Shown here: in pieces, positions 24,394-33,239 of the stretch
How the letters are laid out: each line of letters begins with the position of its first letter
Numbering within the stretch: the first letter of the stretch is position 1
From: Herbiconiux oxytropis
GTDB taxonomy: Bacteria > Actinomycetota > Actinomycetes > Actinomycetales > Microbacteriaceae
Assembly (NCBI RefSeq): GCF_024979315.1
Contig: NZ_JANLCK010000001.1
Span: 434,001 to 498,000 of the forward strand
Reading direction: 5' to 3'
DNA: 64,000 bases
Made by a program: the position numbers and the translations under genes
The notes under the pieces: model-generated
Told to the model about the DNA's origin: nothing
Database searches by the model: none
What the model saw: the letters and a program-made list of their open reading frames with translations, nothing else

Positions 24394-25184
24394 ATGGCAG
24401 GCAGCGTGACCCCGCACAGCACCTCGCAAGGCAAGCGATACCGCGTGCGGTACCGGAAACCGGATCACACGCAGACGGACAAGCGGGTTTCAAGACCAAG
24501 CGCGAAGCCGAGCTGTTCCTCGCCTGGGTGACGGTGTCAAAGGCGGCCGGTGACTACATTGATCCGGCTCTTGCTCGCGTTTCGGTCGGCGACCTCGCTC
24601 CTCTGTGGTTGCGCTCGAAGTTTGTACTCAAGCCCTCATCGTCAAAGCCGCTCGAGGTCGCCTGGGGCGTGCACGTGTCAGAGCGATGGGGGAACCGCGA
24701 AATCTCAACCATCGTTCCCTCAGAGGTGCAGGTATGGGTGAGTGAACTGGCGGGCCGCCGGTCGCCCTCCGCGGTGATCAGCGCACACGGCGTGCTCGCA
24801 GGCATCCTCGACATGGCCGTCACCGACCGCCGCCTTCCTCGGAACCCGGCGCGCGGAGTGAAGCTGCCCCGCAAGACCGGGAAGCTGAATCGTGTCTACC
24901 TCGGCCACGACCAGGTGCACACTCTCGCCGGCTTGTCTGCGCATCCGACGCTCGTGCTCTGCCTCGCCTACATGGGCATCCGATGGGGCGAGGTGACCGC
25001 GCTGCGCGTGCGGCACATCAACTTGCTCCGGCGCCGGCTCACCGTCGAAGAGAATGCCGTGAAGGTTGGCGCCATCATCCACCTCGGCACGACCAGGGTG
25101 CATGAGCGCCGATCCGTGCCCTACCCGGAGCTGCTCAGCGCGGGCCTCGCCGAGCAGTGCGCCGACTAGGGGCCCACGCAGCTC
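24394..25184 (+). pseudogene. Tyrosine integrase remnant, N-terminal two thirds
   Basis: ATG 24394 opens a typical actinobacterial phage integrase (MAGSVTPHSTSQGKRYRVRYRKPD). Near 24486 a GGG run is one G short, shifting the frame; reading resumes one frame over as GFKTKREAELFLAWV. The SAM-like arm and core-binding regions follow (PSEVQVWVSELAGRRSPSAV, HGVLAGILDMAVTDRRLPRNPA), then the start of the catalytic domain with the first conserved arginine context (YMGIRWGEVTALRV). An in-frame TAG at 25167 interrupts it; GPTQLVFGGG after the stop still resembles an integrase. The rest of the catalytic domain, with HxxR and the active Tyr, is missing here. At least two lesions make it non-functional. 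Confidence 0.85.
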
Positions 25185-25720
25185 GTGTTCGGCGGCGGCG
25201 CCTTCCACATGACGAACATTCTCGAAATCGGTGCTTCAGCGTGGACAGTTCGGGCGGATGGGCGCGGACTCGAACGAAGGGTTGATCCATCGACGGTTAC
25301 GGCATATGAGGCAGCTCGGAGCGTGAGTGATTCTGTAGCTTCAGAGCTGGACGAGGCGTGGCGGGCTGCGTTCGGAAGAAGTTCTGATCCATCCGACGCA
25401 TGGGATCACTCGATCAAAGCCGTCGAGGAACTTCTTATCCCCCTTGTGATCCCGATCGTGGCTCAGCCCAACCTTGGCGGTGTCGCTGGAGAACTTCGTG
25501 GCGCGTCTCACAAATGGAGACTGCCCCCGAGTACGTCGAGTGCCGCTATGGACGACGGGAAGACCCTGGAATCCGTGATTCGGCTCATCTGGCCAGATCC
25601 GGACCGCCACGGGGGTTGGGACGGCCAACAGGACTTCAACTCAGAAAGAGGCAGAAAGGGTCGTCTATCTAGCAGTGGCAATTGTTGGACTCTGCGGTGA
25701 CGGCGGCCTCTATCGGATGC
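25185..25720 (+). pseudogene. Abi-like C-terminal domain fragment inserted in the integrase remnant
   Basis: From about 25213 the reading frame leaves integrase similarity and encodes ILEIGASAWTVRADGRGLER, then LDEAWRAAFGRSSDPSDAWDHSI, NLGGVAGELR and ESVIRLIWPDPDRHGG. This is the pattern of C-terminal domains of abortive-infection-like proteins common in actinobacterial islands. After the GGGGG run at about 25612 the expected ending (TSTQKEAERVVYLAVAIVG) continues in the +1 frame, so there is a one-base frameshift. The N-terminal part of such a protein is absent. I read it as a decayed cargo gene; the family assignment is by eye. Confidence 0.6.
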
Positions 25721-25723
25721 TTG

Positions 25724-25856
25724 ATAAGCAGCGGCGCGAACGCGAAGACTGTTCAGCGGATGCTCGGTCACACCTCGGCTGATGGTGGCGGCCAAGATGC
25801 AGGACGCAGCGCGCGAGGCGAGCCCAGGCAACGCGTGGGCAGATAATCTGGCGTGA
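25724..25856 (+). pseudogene. Integrase C-terminal remnant
   Basis: The sequence encodes ISSGANAKTVQRMLGHTSA, the segment just before the catalytic tyrosine of tyrosine integrases. In a shifted frame it then encodes VAAKMQDAAREASPGNAWADNLA and a stop, a typical integrase tail. The stretch in between, which should carry the active-site Tyr (TLDTYADLF-like), is deleted. It proves that the integrase was once continuous across the Abi-like fragment. Confidence 0.8.
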
Positions 25857-25929
25857 CAAGTGCCCGAGGGGCCCAATGATTGCTGGAGCGATGCCGTGAA
25901 ACGCGAGTCCACTCTCTATCACCGCACGC

Positions 25930-25959
25930 TTGAAAACTTACATTCAGATGTAATATTAG
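25930..25959 (+). promoter_or_regulatory. Putative abiE promoter and operator
   Basis: A -35-like TTGAAA (25930-25935) and -10-like TAATAT (25951-25956, spacer 15) or TATTAG (25954-25959, spacer 18) precede abiEi. Between them lies a perfect inverted repeat, TTACAT-tcag-ATGTAA (25938-25953). AbiEi antitoxins are known to repress their own promoter by binding inverted repeats, so this is the natural operator. It lies in an A/T-rich pocket. Confidence 0.6.
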
Positions 25960-25987
25960 AAGCGCCATCGAGTGAGGAGGTGTAATA

Positions 25988-26728
25988 ATGCGTGCTGTTG
26001 ATGCTTTGGAGGTTCTCGAACTGCTCGGCTCGACGCAACGCGGCCTCGTGACGACCGCTCAGGCTCGCGAATCGGGTCTCTCGGGCGTGGACCTCAGTCG
26101 CCTCACCGACTCAAGTAAGCTCCTCCGTGTCCGCCACGGAGTTTACGCACTGCCTTCGGCGGGGGCTGACCGACTGCAAGACCTGCGTGGGGCGTGGCTG
26201 GCGGCGTCGGCAAACGGCGACGTCGTCGTTTCCGGCGCCTCGGCAGCCGTCGTGCATGGCCTGGGTGACCTCGTTCCTGCGGCGCACGAGTTCACCGCTT
26301 CGGTGCGCCGCCAGAGCACGCTGCCAGACCTCCGCTTCCACCGCGCCGAATTGAGCGACGACGATGTGACCGTGGTCGACGGGCTTCCGGTCACCACAGT
26401 GGTGCGCACGGCCGCCGACCTCGCTGCGTCCTTGCTGGATTCCGACCACCTCGCCGGCGTTCTGTCCGCCGGGGTCGAGAATCTGGATGTCGATGTCGAG
26501 GAGCTCGCGCAGGCGCTCTCCCCCTATGCCGCGCGCTACGGTTTCGACTCCGGGCGAGCGCTTCTCGCAGAGGTCGCACCCGGATACGTAGCAGCTGCGA
26601 TCGGTAGCGCAGTTCGCACGGCCGTCACGCGCTCGCCCCAGTTTCGGAAGCAGGCCCTGAAGCTTCTCGCAGAGCCCGATGGTGCGAAGACCCTTCTGTC
26701 ATTCCTCGAGGAGCGCCTCGCTTCATAA
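25988..26728 (+). CDS. abiEi: AbiEi-type antitoxin and autorepressor
   Basis: The protein has 246 aa, starting at ATG 25988 behind a perfect GAGGAGGT. The N-terminal winged helix (residues about 8-65: STQRGLVTTAQARESGLSGVD, LLRVRHGVYAL) is the AbiEi DNA-binding part. The C-terminal domain contains VVSGASAAVVHGLGDLVPA and TVVDGLPVTTVVRTAADLA. In type IV systems, AbiEi counteracts the AbiEii toxin without binding it and represses the operon. It precedes the toxin gene by 27 bp. Its codon use is like the core genome, unlike the HEPN gene. Confidence 0.9.
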   Translation: MRAVDALEVLELLGSTQRGLVTTAQARESGLSGVDLSRLTDSSKLLRVRHGVYALPSAGADRLQDLRGAWLAASANGDVVVSGASAAVVHGLGDLVPAAHEFTASVRRQSTLPDLRFHRAELSDDDVTVVDGLPVTTVVRTAADLAASLLDSDHLAGVLSAGVENLDVDVEELAQALSPYAARYGFDSGRALLAEVAPGYVAAAIGSAVRTAVTRSPQFRKQALKLLAEPDGAKTLLSFLEERLAS

Positions 26729-26755
26729 GGCACTTCAACACGGGCAAGGAAACAC

Positions 26756-27691
26756 ATGGCGCACACGAAGATGCAACTGGCGAGCCTCGCCCGGTCGCTT
26801 CAGGCCAAGCTGAACAACGAGGCGCGCCGGCGGGGTGTGACCGCGGATGTCATCCGCAAGCAATACATCTTCACAGTCTTCCTGAGCAGACTGTTCTCCC
26901 CAGAACCGCAGGCGCCCTGGGTTCTTCTCGGCGGGAACGCGCTCCTCATCCGCACCGGCGGCGGACGGTTCACCCAAGACATCGACCTGGCCCGCGAAAG
27001 CGAGTGGGCATCAAGCAACGATGTGCGCGCCGAACTGCAATCGCTCGCTGACGCCAGCGCAGACCGAGACCCGTTTACCTTCGTGGTGGTCGCTGTCGAG
27101 CCGCACTCCGAGCCGGACCCGTTCGACTACGGCGCGAAGACGGCGAAAGCAAGGGTGCAGGCGCTCCTCGGCGCCCAGGTCTTCGACACGTTCACCATCG
27201 ACCTCACCGAGAGACGCCACCTCGATGCTCCCGTCGATCAGGTGCCCCTCCGCGCGGTCATCGAACACGACACTCTCTCCCATCTGCCGTCGGTGCCGAC
27301 GACTCCGCTCGAGAACCACCTGGCCGACAAGGTGTGTGCGATGTACGAGCGACACGGGAGAGACGGTGACTCGCCCTCCACCCGCTACCGCGACCTCGCC
27401 GACATCGTCCGGATTCTTGACGCCGGCCCCATCGATACCGCTCGCCTCAAGGAAGTGCTCGACCGCGAATCGGGTCGTCGGAGAATCACGCTACCGAGCC
27501 GCATGGAGGCGCCTGCCGAAGAGTGGCGGATCGCTTTTCCGCGCCAGGCACGAACCTTCGCTGAGTACTCGAGCAAGCTCTATGAACTCGACGCATCTCT
27601 GGACGAGACACGGCCGTGCCTGGATCCCATTCTTTCCGGCAAGCGGACGTCGGGCACGTGGGTTCCTGAGAAGCGCGCCTGGTCCGACTGA
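26756..27691 (+). CDS. abiEii: AbiEii-type nucleotidyltransferase toxin
   Basis: The protein has 311 aa, starting at ATG behind AAGGAA. The nucleotidyltransferase signature is intact: LLGGNALLIRTGGGRFTQDIDLA (residues about 57-80), with the GG and D-x-D residues of the polymerase-beta fold. Helical motifs follow, including TTPLENHLADKVCAMYERHG and RYRDLADIVRIL, typical of AbiEii/COG2253. Homologues transfer nucleotides to tRNA acceptor stems and arrest growth after phage infection. The frame is full length with no lesion, so the pair is likely functional even though the surrounding integrase is dead. Confidence 0.9.
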   Translation: MAHTKMQLASLARSLQAKLNNEARRRGVTADVIRKQYIFTVFLSRLFSPEPQAPWVLLGGNALLIRTGGGRFTQDIDLARESEWASSNDVRAELQSLADASADRDPFTFVVVAVEPHSEPDPFDYGAKTAKARVQALLGAQVFDTFTIDLTERRHLDAPVDQVPLRAVIEHDTLSHLPSVPTTPLENHLADKVCAMYERHGRDGDSPSTRYRDLADIVRILDAGPIDTARLKEVLDRESGRRRITLPSRMEAPAEEWRIAFPRQARTFAEYSSKLYELDASLDETRPCLDPILSGKRTSGTWVPEKRAWSD

Positions 27692-27708
27692 AACCGCACG
27701 CCGCCGAG

Positions 27709-27716
27709 TGTGGGCA
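27709..27716 (+). promoter_or_regulatory. Third TGTGGGCA copy, right arm site
   Basis: TGTGGGCAAAA at 27709-27719 repeats the left-end pair (21618-21636) in the same orientation, 72 bp from the right att core. This supports its role as an integrase arm site. Confidence 0.55.
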
Positions 27717-27788
27717 AAAGCGATTTCGTAAAGAGATCGGAGGGCCCCAGATCCCCGGAATCGCGCGGATCTGAGCGCCCGACAGAAG

Positions 27789-27811
27789 GGTGCCCCTGGA
27801 GGGACTCGAAC
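27789..27811 (-). repeat. Right attachment site inside tRNA-Arg
   Basis: These 23 bases are identical to 21490-21512. They include the T-loop side and the 3' acceptor strand of tRNA-Arg, so recombination there restores a complete tRNA. Confidence 0.93.
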
Positions 27812-27862
27812 CCCCAACCCTTTCCTTAGGACGGAACTGCTCTTCCATTGAGCTACAGAGGC
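27791..27862 (-). tRNA. tRNA-Arg, anticodon CCU
   Basis: Minus-strand reading: GCCTCTG pairs with CAGGGGC (one U-G). The D-arm is GCTC/GAGC. The anticodon loop GTCCTAA gives CCU (codon AGG, Arg). The T-arm is GGGGGTTCGAGTCCCTC. The top pair of the anticodon stem is a G-A mismatch. CCA is not encoded. It is the integration target of the island. Confidence 0.94.
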
Positions 27863-27882
27863 TGACCGGGCAAGTTTAGCGG

Positions 27883-28380
27883 TCAGGCCGCCGTGGCGAG
27901 GAACATCTCCCACTGGGGCTCGGCCTTCTCGGCACCCTTGATGCTCCAGCCCGACTGGTGAGGCATCCGTGGGGCGAAGCGCAACGACCAGCCCATCTCC
28001 TCCGGCGTGCGGTCGCTCTTGATGTTGTTGCAGCGCAGGCAGCAGGCCACGAGGTTCTCCCAGGTGTCCTTGCCCCCGCGCGAGCGCGGCTGCACGTGGT
28101 CGATGGTCGTCGCCGTGCCTCCGCAGTAACCGCACCGCTGACCGTCGCGGCGCAGCACTCCCCGGCGCGAGACCGGCATCATCCGGTTGATCGGCACCCG
28201 CACGTAGCGGGTGAGGAGGATGACGGCGGGTCGCTCGAAGGCGCTCGTGATCCCGATCACGGGGTGCGCGTCGTCGCTCGCCAGCACGCGGGCCTTGTCG
28301 TTCAGCACGAGCACGATCGCCCGCTTGAACGAGATGACGCCGAGCGGCTCATATCCTGCGTTCAGTACCAGTGTTCGCAT
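27883..28380 (-). CDS. HNH endonuclease family protein
   Basis: The protein has 165 aa. An N-terminal domain (MRTLVLNAGYEPLGVISFKRA) precedes an HNH nuclease with a zinc knuckle: CGYCGGTATTIDHVQPRSRG, then ENLVACCLRCNNIKSDRTPEEMGW. The D-H of IDHV and the N of ENLV are the catalytic positions. This HNH subfamily is nearly universal in actinobacteria, cyanobacteria and some Firmicutes and is chromosomal rather than mobile; its role is unknown. An apparent leader ORF and terminator lie upstream (28464-28596). Confidence 0.92.
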   Translation of the reverse strand: MRTLVLNAGYEPLGVISFKRAIVLVLNDKARVLASDDAHPVIGITSAFERPAVILLTRYVRVPINRMMPVSRRGVLRRDGQRCGYCGGTATTIDHVQPRSRGGKDTWENLVACCLRCNNIKSDRTPEEMGWSLRFAPRMPHQSGWSIKGAEKAEPQWEMFLATAA

Positions 28381-28463
28381 GCTCTCCCTTTCGAAGAGAC
28401 CTGGACGGCTTCCAGGTGTTCGATACAGCGGATCGCCTCGGGTCGAGGAGTCTGGCGGACAAC

Positions 28464-28492
28464 AAAAAAGGCGCCGTCATGATGACAGCGCC
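28464..28492 (-). terminator. Intrinsic terminator upstream of the HNH gene
   Basis: On the minus strand, GGCGCTGTCAT and ATGACGGCGCC form a hairpin with one mismatch, followed by six T residues (complement of aaaaaa, 28464-28469). It ends a short transcript 84 bp before the HNH start, and so could be an attenuator for it. Confidence 0.75.
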
Positions 28493-28596
28493 TTGCAGGG
28501 GGATCCGGTTATCCGGAACCGACTGAGTCCGTTCGAGTGCCGCGGCACGCGCAGCTGAAGGCGATCCGTGGTGCGGATGCTCCGGCCGTCGTTCAT
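28477..28596 (-). CDS. 39-aa ORF ending inside a terminator hairpin
   Basis: ATG 28594-28596 follows GGAGAGACCG and encodes MNDGRSIRTTDRLQLRVPRH, then a basic segment ending GSPCKALSS. The stop lies in the loop region of the terminator at 28464-28492. It starts between two terminators and is not part of either neighbour. It may be a leader peptide whose translation controls the hairpin, or a stand-alone small protein. No family is recognised. Confidence 0.45.
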   Translation of the reverse strand: MNDGRSIRTTDRLQLRVPRHSNGLSRFRITGSPCKALSS

Positions 28597-28643
28597 CGGT
28601 CTCTCCATGATCTCGGGGACGATCAGAGCCTCAGAGTACGACA

Positions 28644-28679
28644 GAAACGGCGTGCCACACAGTGGTGGCACGCCGTTTC
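28644..28679. terminator. Strong terminator after the NlpC/P60 gene
   Basis: The 15-bp perfect stem is GAAACGGCGTGCCAC/GTGGCACGCCGTTTC with loop ACAGTG. It lies 20 bp after the NlpC/P60 stop codon. In the minus direction TTTCTGT follows. It probably acts as a bidirectional terminator. Confidence 0.85.
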
Positions 28680-28699
28680 ATGGCCTGGTAACGAACTGT

Positions 28700-29650
28700 T
28701 TACACGATCCGCACGAAGTAGTAGCTGCCCCAGAGCGGACGGTGCTCGACGTAGCGGCCCCAGTCGGGAGAGTCGATCGTTCCGCCGGCACCGTCGTAGA
28801 TGCCGATGTGGCCGATGGGCCAGACGATGAGGTCGCCGGCCTGCGCGTCCTCAGGAGCGATCGGGATGCCGAGGGCGGCCTGATTGCTCACGGTGCGCGG
28901 CAGGTAGATGCCGAAGGCCCCGAAGACGTACTGGGTGAGTCCGTCGCAACCGAAGCTCGTGTCGGGGCTCGCACCGCTGCCGTAGGGCACGACTCCCACG
29001 AACTGCTTGGCGAACTCCACGATGGCCTGGCCGCTGTAGGGGCCGGAGGGCGGGTTGACCGCGAACGTGCCTCCGGGGGCGGAGGAGCGCGACGACTCGG
29101 CGGCCGATGCAGCAGCGGCGGCGGCCTCGGTGGCGGCGACCGCGGCGGCCGCGGCCTCGCGAGCGGCGGCCAGCTCGGCGGAGGTGGGAGCGGTGTAGTT
29201 GTCGCGGCTGACCGCGAGGGCGGCCGACGCGTCGGGCACCACGAGGGTCTGCGAGCCGCTGAGATCGGCCTCGGCGGATGCGACCGTGCTGTCGAAGCTG
29301 CCGCCGCCGCCGAAGGCGTAGGCGGGGAGCGACATCGTGACCACGAGAGCCGCAGCGAAGGTCATGACGACCGTGCTGACGGCGCCCTTCTTCGTGGGGC
29401 GCTTGAAGCGCGGTCGCGAGCGCGGTGCACGGGTGCCGCCCTGAGCGGGCTCGGCCGCGCGGGCCGGCGGCGCGACGGGCGCACGCTTCACGAGAGCACT
29501 GGACACGCCCGGCTTCGACGCTACAGCTGCGGCCGACTCCGCCGCACGGAGCTCCCGGCGGGTGAGTGCGGTTGCCTGTGAGGGTGTCTCGGGTCTGTTC
29601 GGGTCTTCGGGGTTCCGCTCCGAGGGGAGCGAGTTTCCATCAAGGGCCAA
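28700..29650 (-). CDS. NlpC/P60 cell-wall hydrolase, membrane-anchored or exported
   Basis: The best start is TTG 29648-29650 (ALDGNSLPSERNPEDPN), because GGAGGAA lies seven bases upstream; a GTG six codons earlier would contain that ribosome site. The protein has 316 aa: about 90 residues of disordered, basic sequence, a hydrophobic helix (VVMTFAAALVVTMSLPAYAF), an alanine-rich coiled region (about 160-200), then the NlpC/P60 peptidase with catalytic Cys in FGCDGLTQYVF and His in WPIGHIGIYDG. The domain cleaves peptidoglycan stem peptides. A promoter and about 135 nt of structured leader lie upstream, suggesting regulation at the RNA level. Confidence 0.9.
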   Translation of the reverse strand: MALDGNSLPSERNPEDPNRPETPSQATALTRRELRAAESAAAVASKPGVSSALVKRAPVAPPARAAEPAQGGTRAPRSRPRFKRPTKKGAVSTVVMTFAAALVVTMSLPAYAFGGGGSFDSTVASAEADLSGSQTLVVPDASAALAVSRDNYTAPTSAELAAAREAAAAAVAATEAAAAAASAAESSRSSAPGGTFAVNPPSGPYSGQAIVEFAKQFVGVVPYGSGASPDTSFGCDGLTQYVFGAFGIYLPRTVSNQAALGIPIAPEDAQAGDLIVWPIGHIGIYDGAGGTIDSPDWGRYVEHRPLWGSYYFVRIV

Positions 29651-29786
29651 AATACGTTCCTCCGGCACCTCTCGCAGCTAGGGCACTGCTCCCGTCCACA
29701 CCGAGTTGCGTGCGTGTTCTGCGACCAAGAGACGGGAAAGCGAGGTGTCTTGGCCCGGTCCCGCACCCATTAGGGGGTGGCGGACT
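29651..29786 (-). promoter_or_regulatory. Long structured 5' leader of the NlpC/P60 gene
   Basis: From the predicted start site the transcript would contain a hairpin CCGCCACCC...GGGTGCGG, then GGACCGGGCCAAGACACC, and a longer stem CCCGTC...GACGGG enclosing a smaller stem, before CTAGCTGCGAGAGG and the ribosome site. Actinobacterial NlpC/P60 genes are often controlled by the c-di-AMP (ydaO-yuaA) riboswitch, and length and position fit. I could not match the conserved core base by base, so the class is a hypothesis. Confidence 0.5.
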
Positions 29787-29792
29787 CGTTAG

Positions 29793-29821
29793 AGAATACG
29801 GGAGGGGCGGCCGAATGTCAC
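29793..29821 (-). promoter_or_regulatory. Promoter of the NlpC/P60 transcript
   Basis: On the minus strand, GTGACA (29816-29821) and TATTCT (29793-29798) are separated by exactly 17 bp, a good housekeeping-type promoter. Transcription would begin near 29786. Confidence 0.65.
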
Positions 29822-29874
29822 CTTGAGCGACAGTTTGTTTAACAATTCCGTAACGCTCCTCGGATGGATTTCGC

Positions 29875-31778
<1,904 letters not shown>

Positions 31779-31801
31779 CCCTTCCGGCACGGACAACGCC
31801 G

Positions 31802-31848
31802 AAGCTCCCGCTCTCCGGGCCCACCTGGGCGCCGATCGGCGGGAGCTT
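31802..31848. terminator. Terminator between convergent serC and DUF3027 gene
   Basis: AAGCTCCCGC (31802-31811) pairs with GCGGGAGCTT (31839-31848), with GGGCCC and a GC-rich loop in between and TTTG after it. The position between two convergent stop codons fits a bidirectional terminator. Confidence 0.75.
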
Positions 31849-31874
31849 TGTCGTTGTCCGCGGACGCGGGTGTG

Positions 31875-32510
31875 TCAGCGGCCCTCGGAGGGCGGCTCGT
31901 CGTCGGAGTCCTCGTCGTCGTCGATCTCTTCGGCCGCGGCCGCGAGCTCGTCGTCGTCGGCGATGTGGTCGTCGAGGTCGGTCACGTCGTCGAGATCCAC
32001 CTCGTCGAGATCGTCGTCGTCGTCCTCCTCGGGGTGCTCGTCATCGTCGTGCTCGTCGTCGTCGAGGTCCTCGTCCTCGTCGTCGAGGTCCTCGTCGTCG
32101 TCGTCACCCTCCGCCGCGGTCGCCGCCGCGAGCTCCTGCGCGAGCTGGTACTCGGCGAGGCGCTCCGACCAGGGCACCCAGTCCGGAGCGACGAGCGAGG
32201 TCTCCCCCGGCAGCAGCTCGACCTCGAGCACAGTGGGTTCGGACTCCTCGTCGACACGCGCGAGCGTCACCGTCCACCGCCAGTCGGGGTAGCCGGGAAG
32301 CTTCGAGGCGAAGAACAGGCTGAGCACGTGGTCCTCTTCGGCCCGCGAACCCGCCAGCTCGCCCACGGTGCCCGCCGGAGCGATGCCCACGAGCGCGGCC
32401 CGAGCGAACTGCACCGATCCGAGCAGCACCTCGTCCACGGCGGGCTCGATGGCAGCGGTCTCCTCGACGCCCTCGTCGACGGCGCCCGGCTCTGGTGCGT
32501 CCTGCGGCAC
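31875..32510 (-). CDS. DUF3027 protein with extreme acidic tail
   Basis: The protein has 211 aa and a GTG start that overlaps the last base of the cold-shock gene stop. The N-terminal half is the DUF3027 domain (VLLGSVQFARAALVGIAPAGTVGE, HVLSLFFASKLPGYPDWRWTVTLARVDEESEPTVLEVELLPG, WVPWSERLAEY). The last 80 residues are almost only Asp and Glu. The function is unknown, but the pairing of DUF3027 with a cold-shock domain protein is conserved in actinobacteria. Translation is probably coupled to the upstream gene. Confidence 0.9.
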   Translation of the reverse strand: MPQDAPEPGAVDEGVEETAAIEPAVDEVLLGSVQFARAALVGIAPAGTVGELAGSRAEEDHVLSLFFASKLPGYPDWRWTVTLARVDEESEPTVLEVELLPGETSLVAPDWVPWSERLAEYQLAQELAAATAAEGDDDDEDLDDEDEDLDDDEHDDDEHPEEDDDDDLDEVDLDDVTDLDDHIADDDELAAAAEEIDDDEDSDDEPPSEGR

Positions 32511-32890
32511 TAGGCGTCCAGCTCGTCTGCGACCTTGCGCAGCAGAGCGGCGATCTTGCGGCTGTGCGCGTTGTCCGGGTAGCGGCCGCGCTTGAGGTTC
32601 CCGCCGATGGAGTCGAGCACCTTCACGAGGTCCTCCACGATGATCGCCATGTCGTCGGCGGGCTTCCGCGCCATCTTCGCGAGGCTCGGGGGCGCCTCCA
32701 GCACCCGCACCGAGAGCGCCTGCGCGCCACGCTTGCCATCGGCGATGCCGAACTCGAGCTTGCTGCCGGCTTTCACCGTGGTTCCCGCGGGCAGGGCCGA
32801 CGCGTGCAGGAACACTTCTTGGCCGTCATCGGTGCTGATGAAGCCGAAGCCCTTCTCGTCGTCGTAGAACTTGACCTTGCCGGTTGGCAT
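32510..32890 (-). CDS. Cold-shock domain protein with C-terminal extension
   Basis: The protein has 126 aa from ATG 32888-32890. The cold-shock domain occupies residues 1-64: MPTGKVKFYDDEKGFGFIST and VFLHASALP are the RNP1- and RNP2-like nucleic-acid-binding motifs. The additional helical region (KMARKPADDMAIIVEDLVKVLDSIG) is typical of the actinobacterial CspB-like partner of DUF3027. It binds single-stranded nucleic acids. Confidence 0.93.
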   Translation of the reverse strand: MPTGKVKFYDDEKGFGFISTDDGQEVFLHASALPAGTTVKAGSKLEFGIADGKRGAQALSVRVLEAPPSLAKMARKPADDMAIIVEDLVKVLDSIGGNLKRGRYPDNAHSRKIAALLRKVADELDA

Positions 32891-32969
32891 CGCGAATCTC
32901 CTCGTGTAATCGGCCCGAATACCTCTTCGGGCCACTGACCAGCCTACCCGTGCCCGTATCCTTGTGGAT

Positions 32970-33239
32970 GTGAGTGACGCCGACAAGACAGCCAGCAGCC
33001 GGATCGAACGGACCCTGGCCGTCATGATCGCGGCCGTCATCGGGATGTCGATCATCGCGTTCCTCGCCATCATCATCGCGACCGCGGCAGGCGTGAAGGG
33101 CGAGTCCTTCAGCTCGGGCGTCTGGCCCGCCGTCTTCCTCGTGCCCTACATCGGCCTGCCGATCGGCCTGGTGCTCATGCTGGTCCTCCTCATCGTCAAC
33201 ATGAGACGCCGTCTCCGCGAGGCTCGCGGGAGTCGGTGA
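32970..33239 (+). CDS. Small two-helix membrane protein
   Basis: The protein has 89 aa with start GTG 32970 (SDADKTASSRIERTLAVM); GTG 32964 is possible. Two transmembrane helices at about 15-40 and 52-78 enclose a short outside loop (KGESFSSGVWP), with a basic tail MRRRLREARGSR. It is common in Microbacteriaceae and its function is unknown. The stop overlaps the start of the helicase-associated gene by 4 bp (GTGA), so translation is coupled. Confidence 0.85.
   Translation: MSDADKTASSRIERTLAVMIAAVIGMSIIAFLAIIIATAAGVKGESFSSGVWPAVFLVPYIGLPIGLVLMLVLLIVNMRRRLREARGSR

Larger units (their letters stand above)
21490..27811. mobile_element. Genomic island in tRNA-Arg(CCU), integrase decayed
   Basis: A 23-bp direct repeat (21490-21512 and 27789-27811) marks both ends. 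The right copy is the 3' end of an intact tRNA-Arg; the left copy is the displaced fragment. The 6.3-kb interior contains a HEPN-domain gene, remnants of a tyrosine integrase, an Abi-like fragment and an abiE pair. Its first half is clearly richer in A/T than the flanks. The integrase is broken in several places, so the island should be immobile on its own. Confidence 0.9.

Noticed and set aside
31900-32110. GTC/CTC-rich low-complexity DNA as a repeat element
   Set aside because: It encodes the Asp/Glu tail of the DUF3027 protein on the minus strand.
32510-33076. Longer form of the cold-shock protein
   Set aside because: The cold-shock domain starts at MPTGKVKF (32890); the upstream part overlaps the divergent promoter region and gene at 32970.
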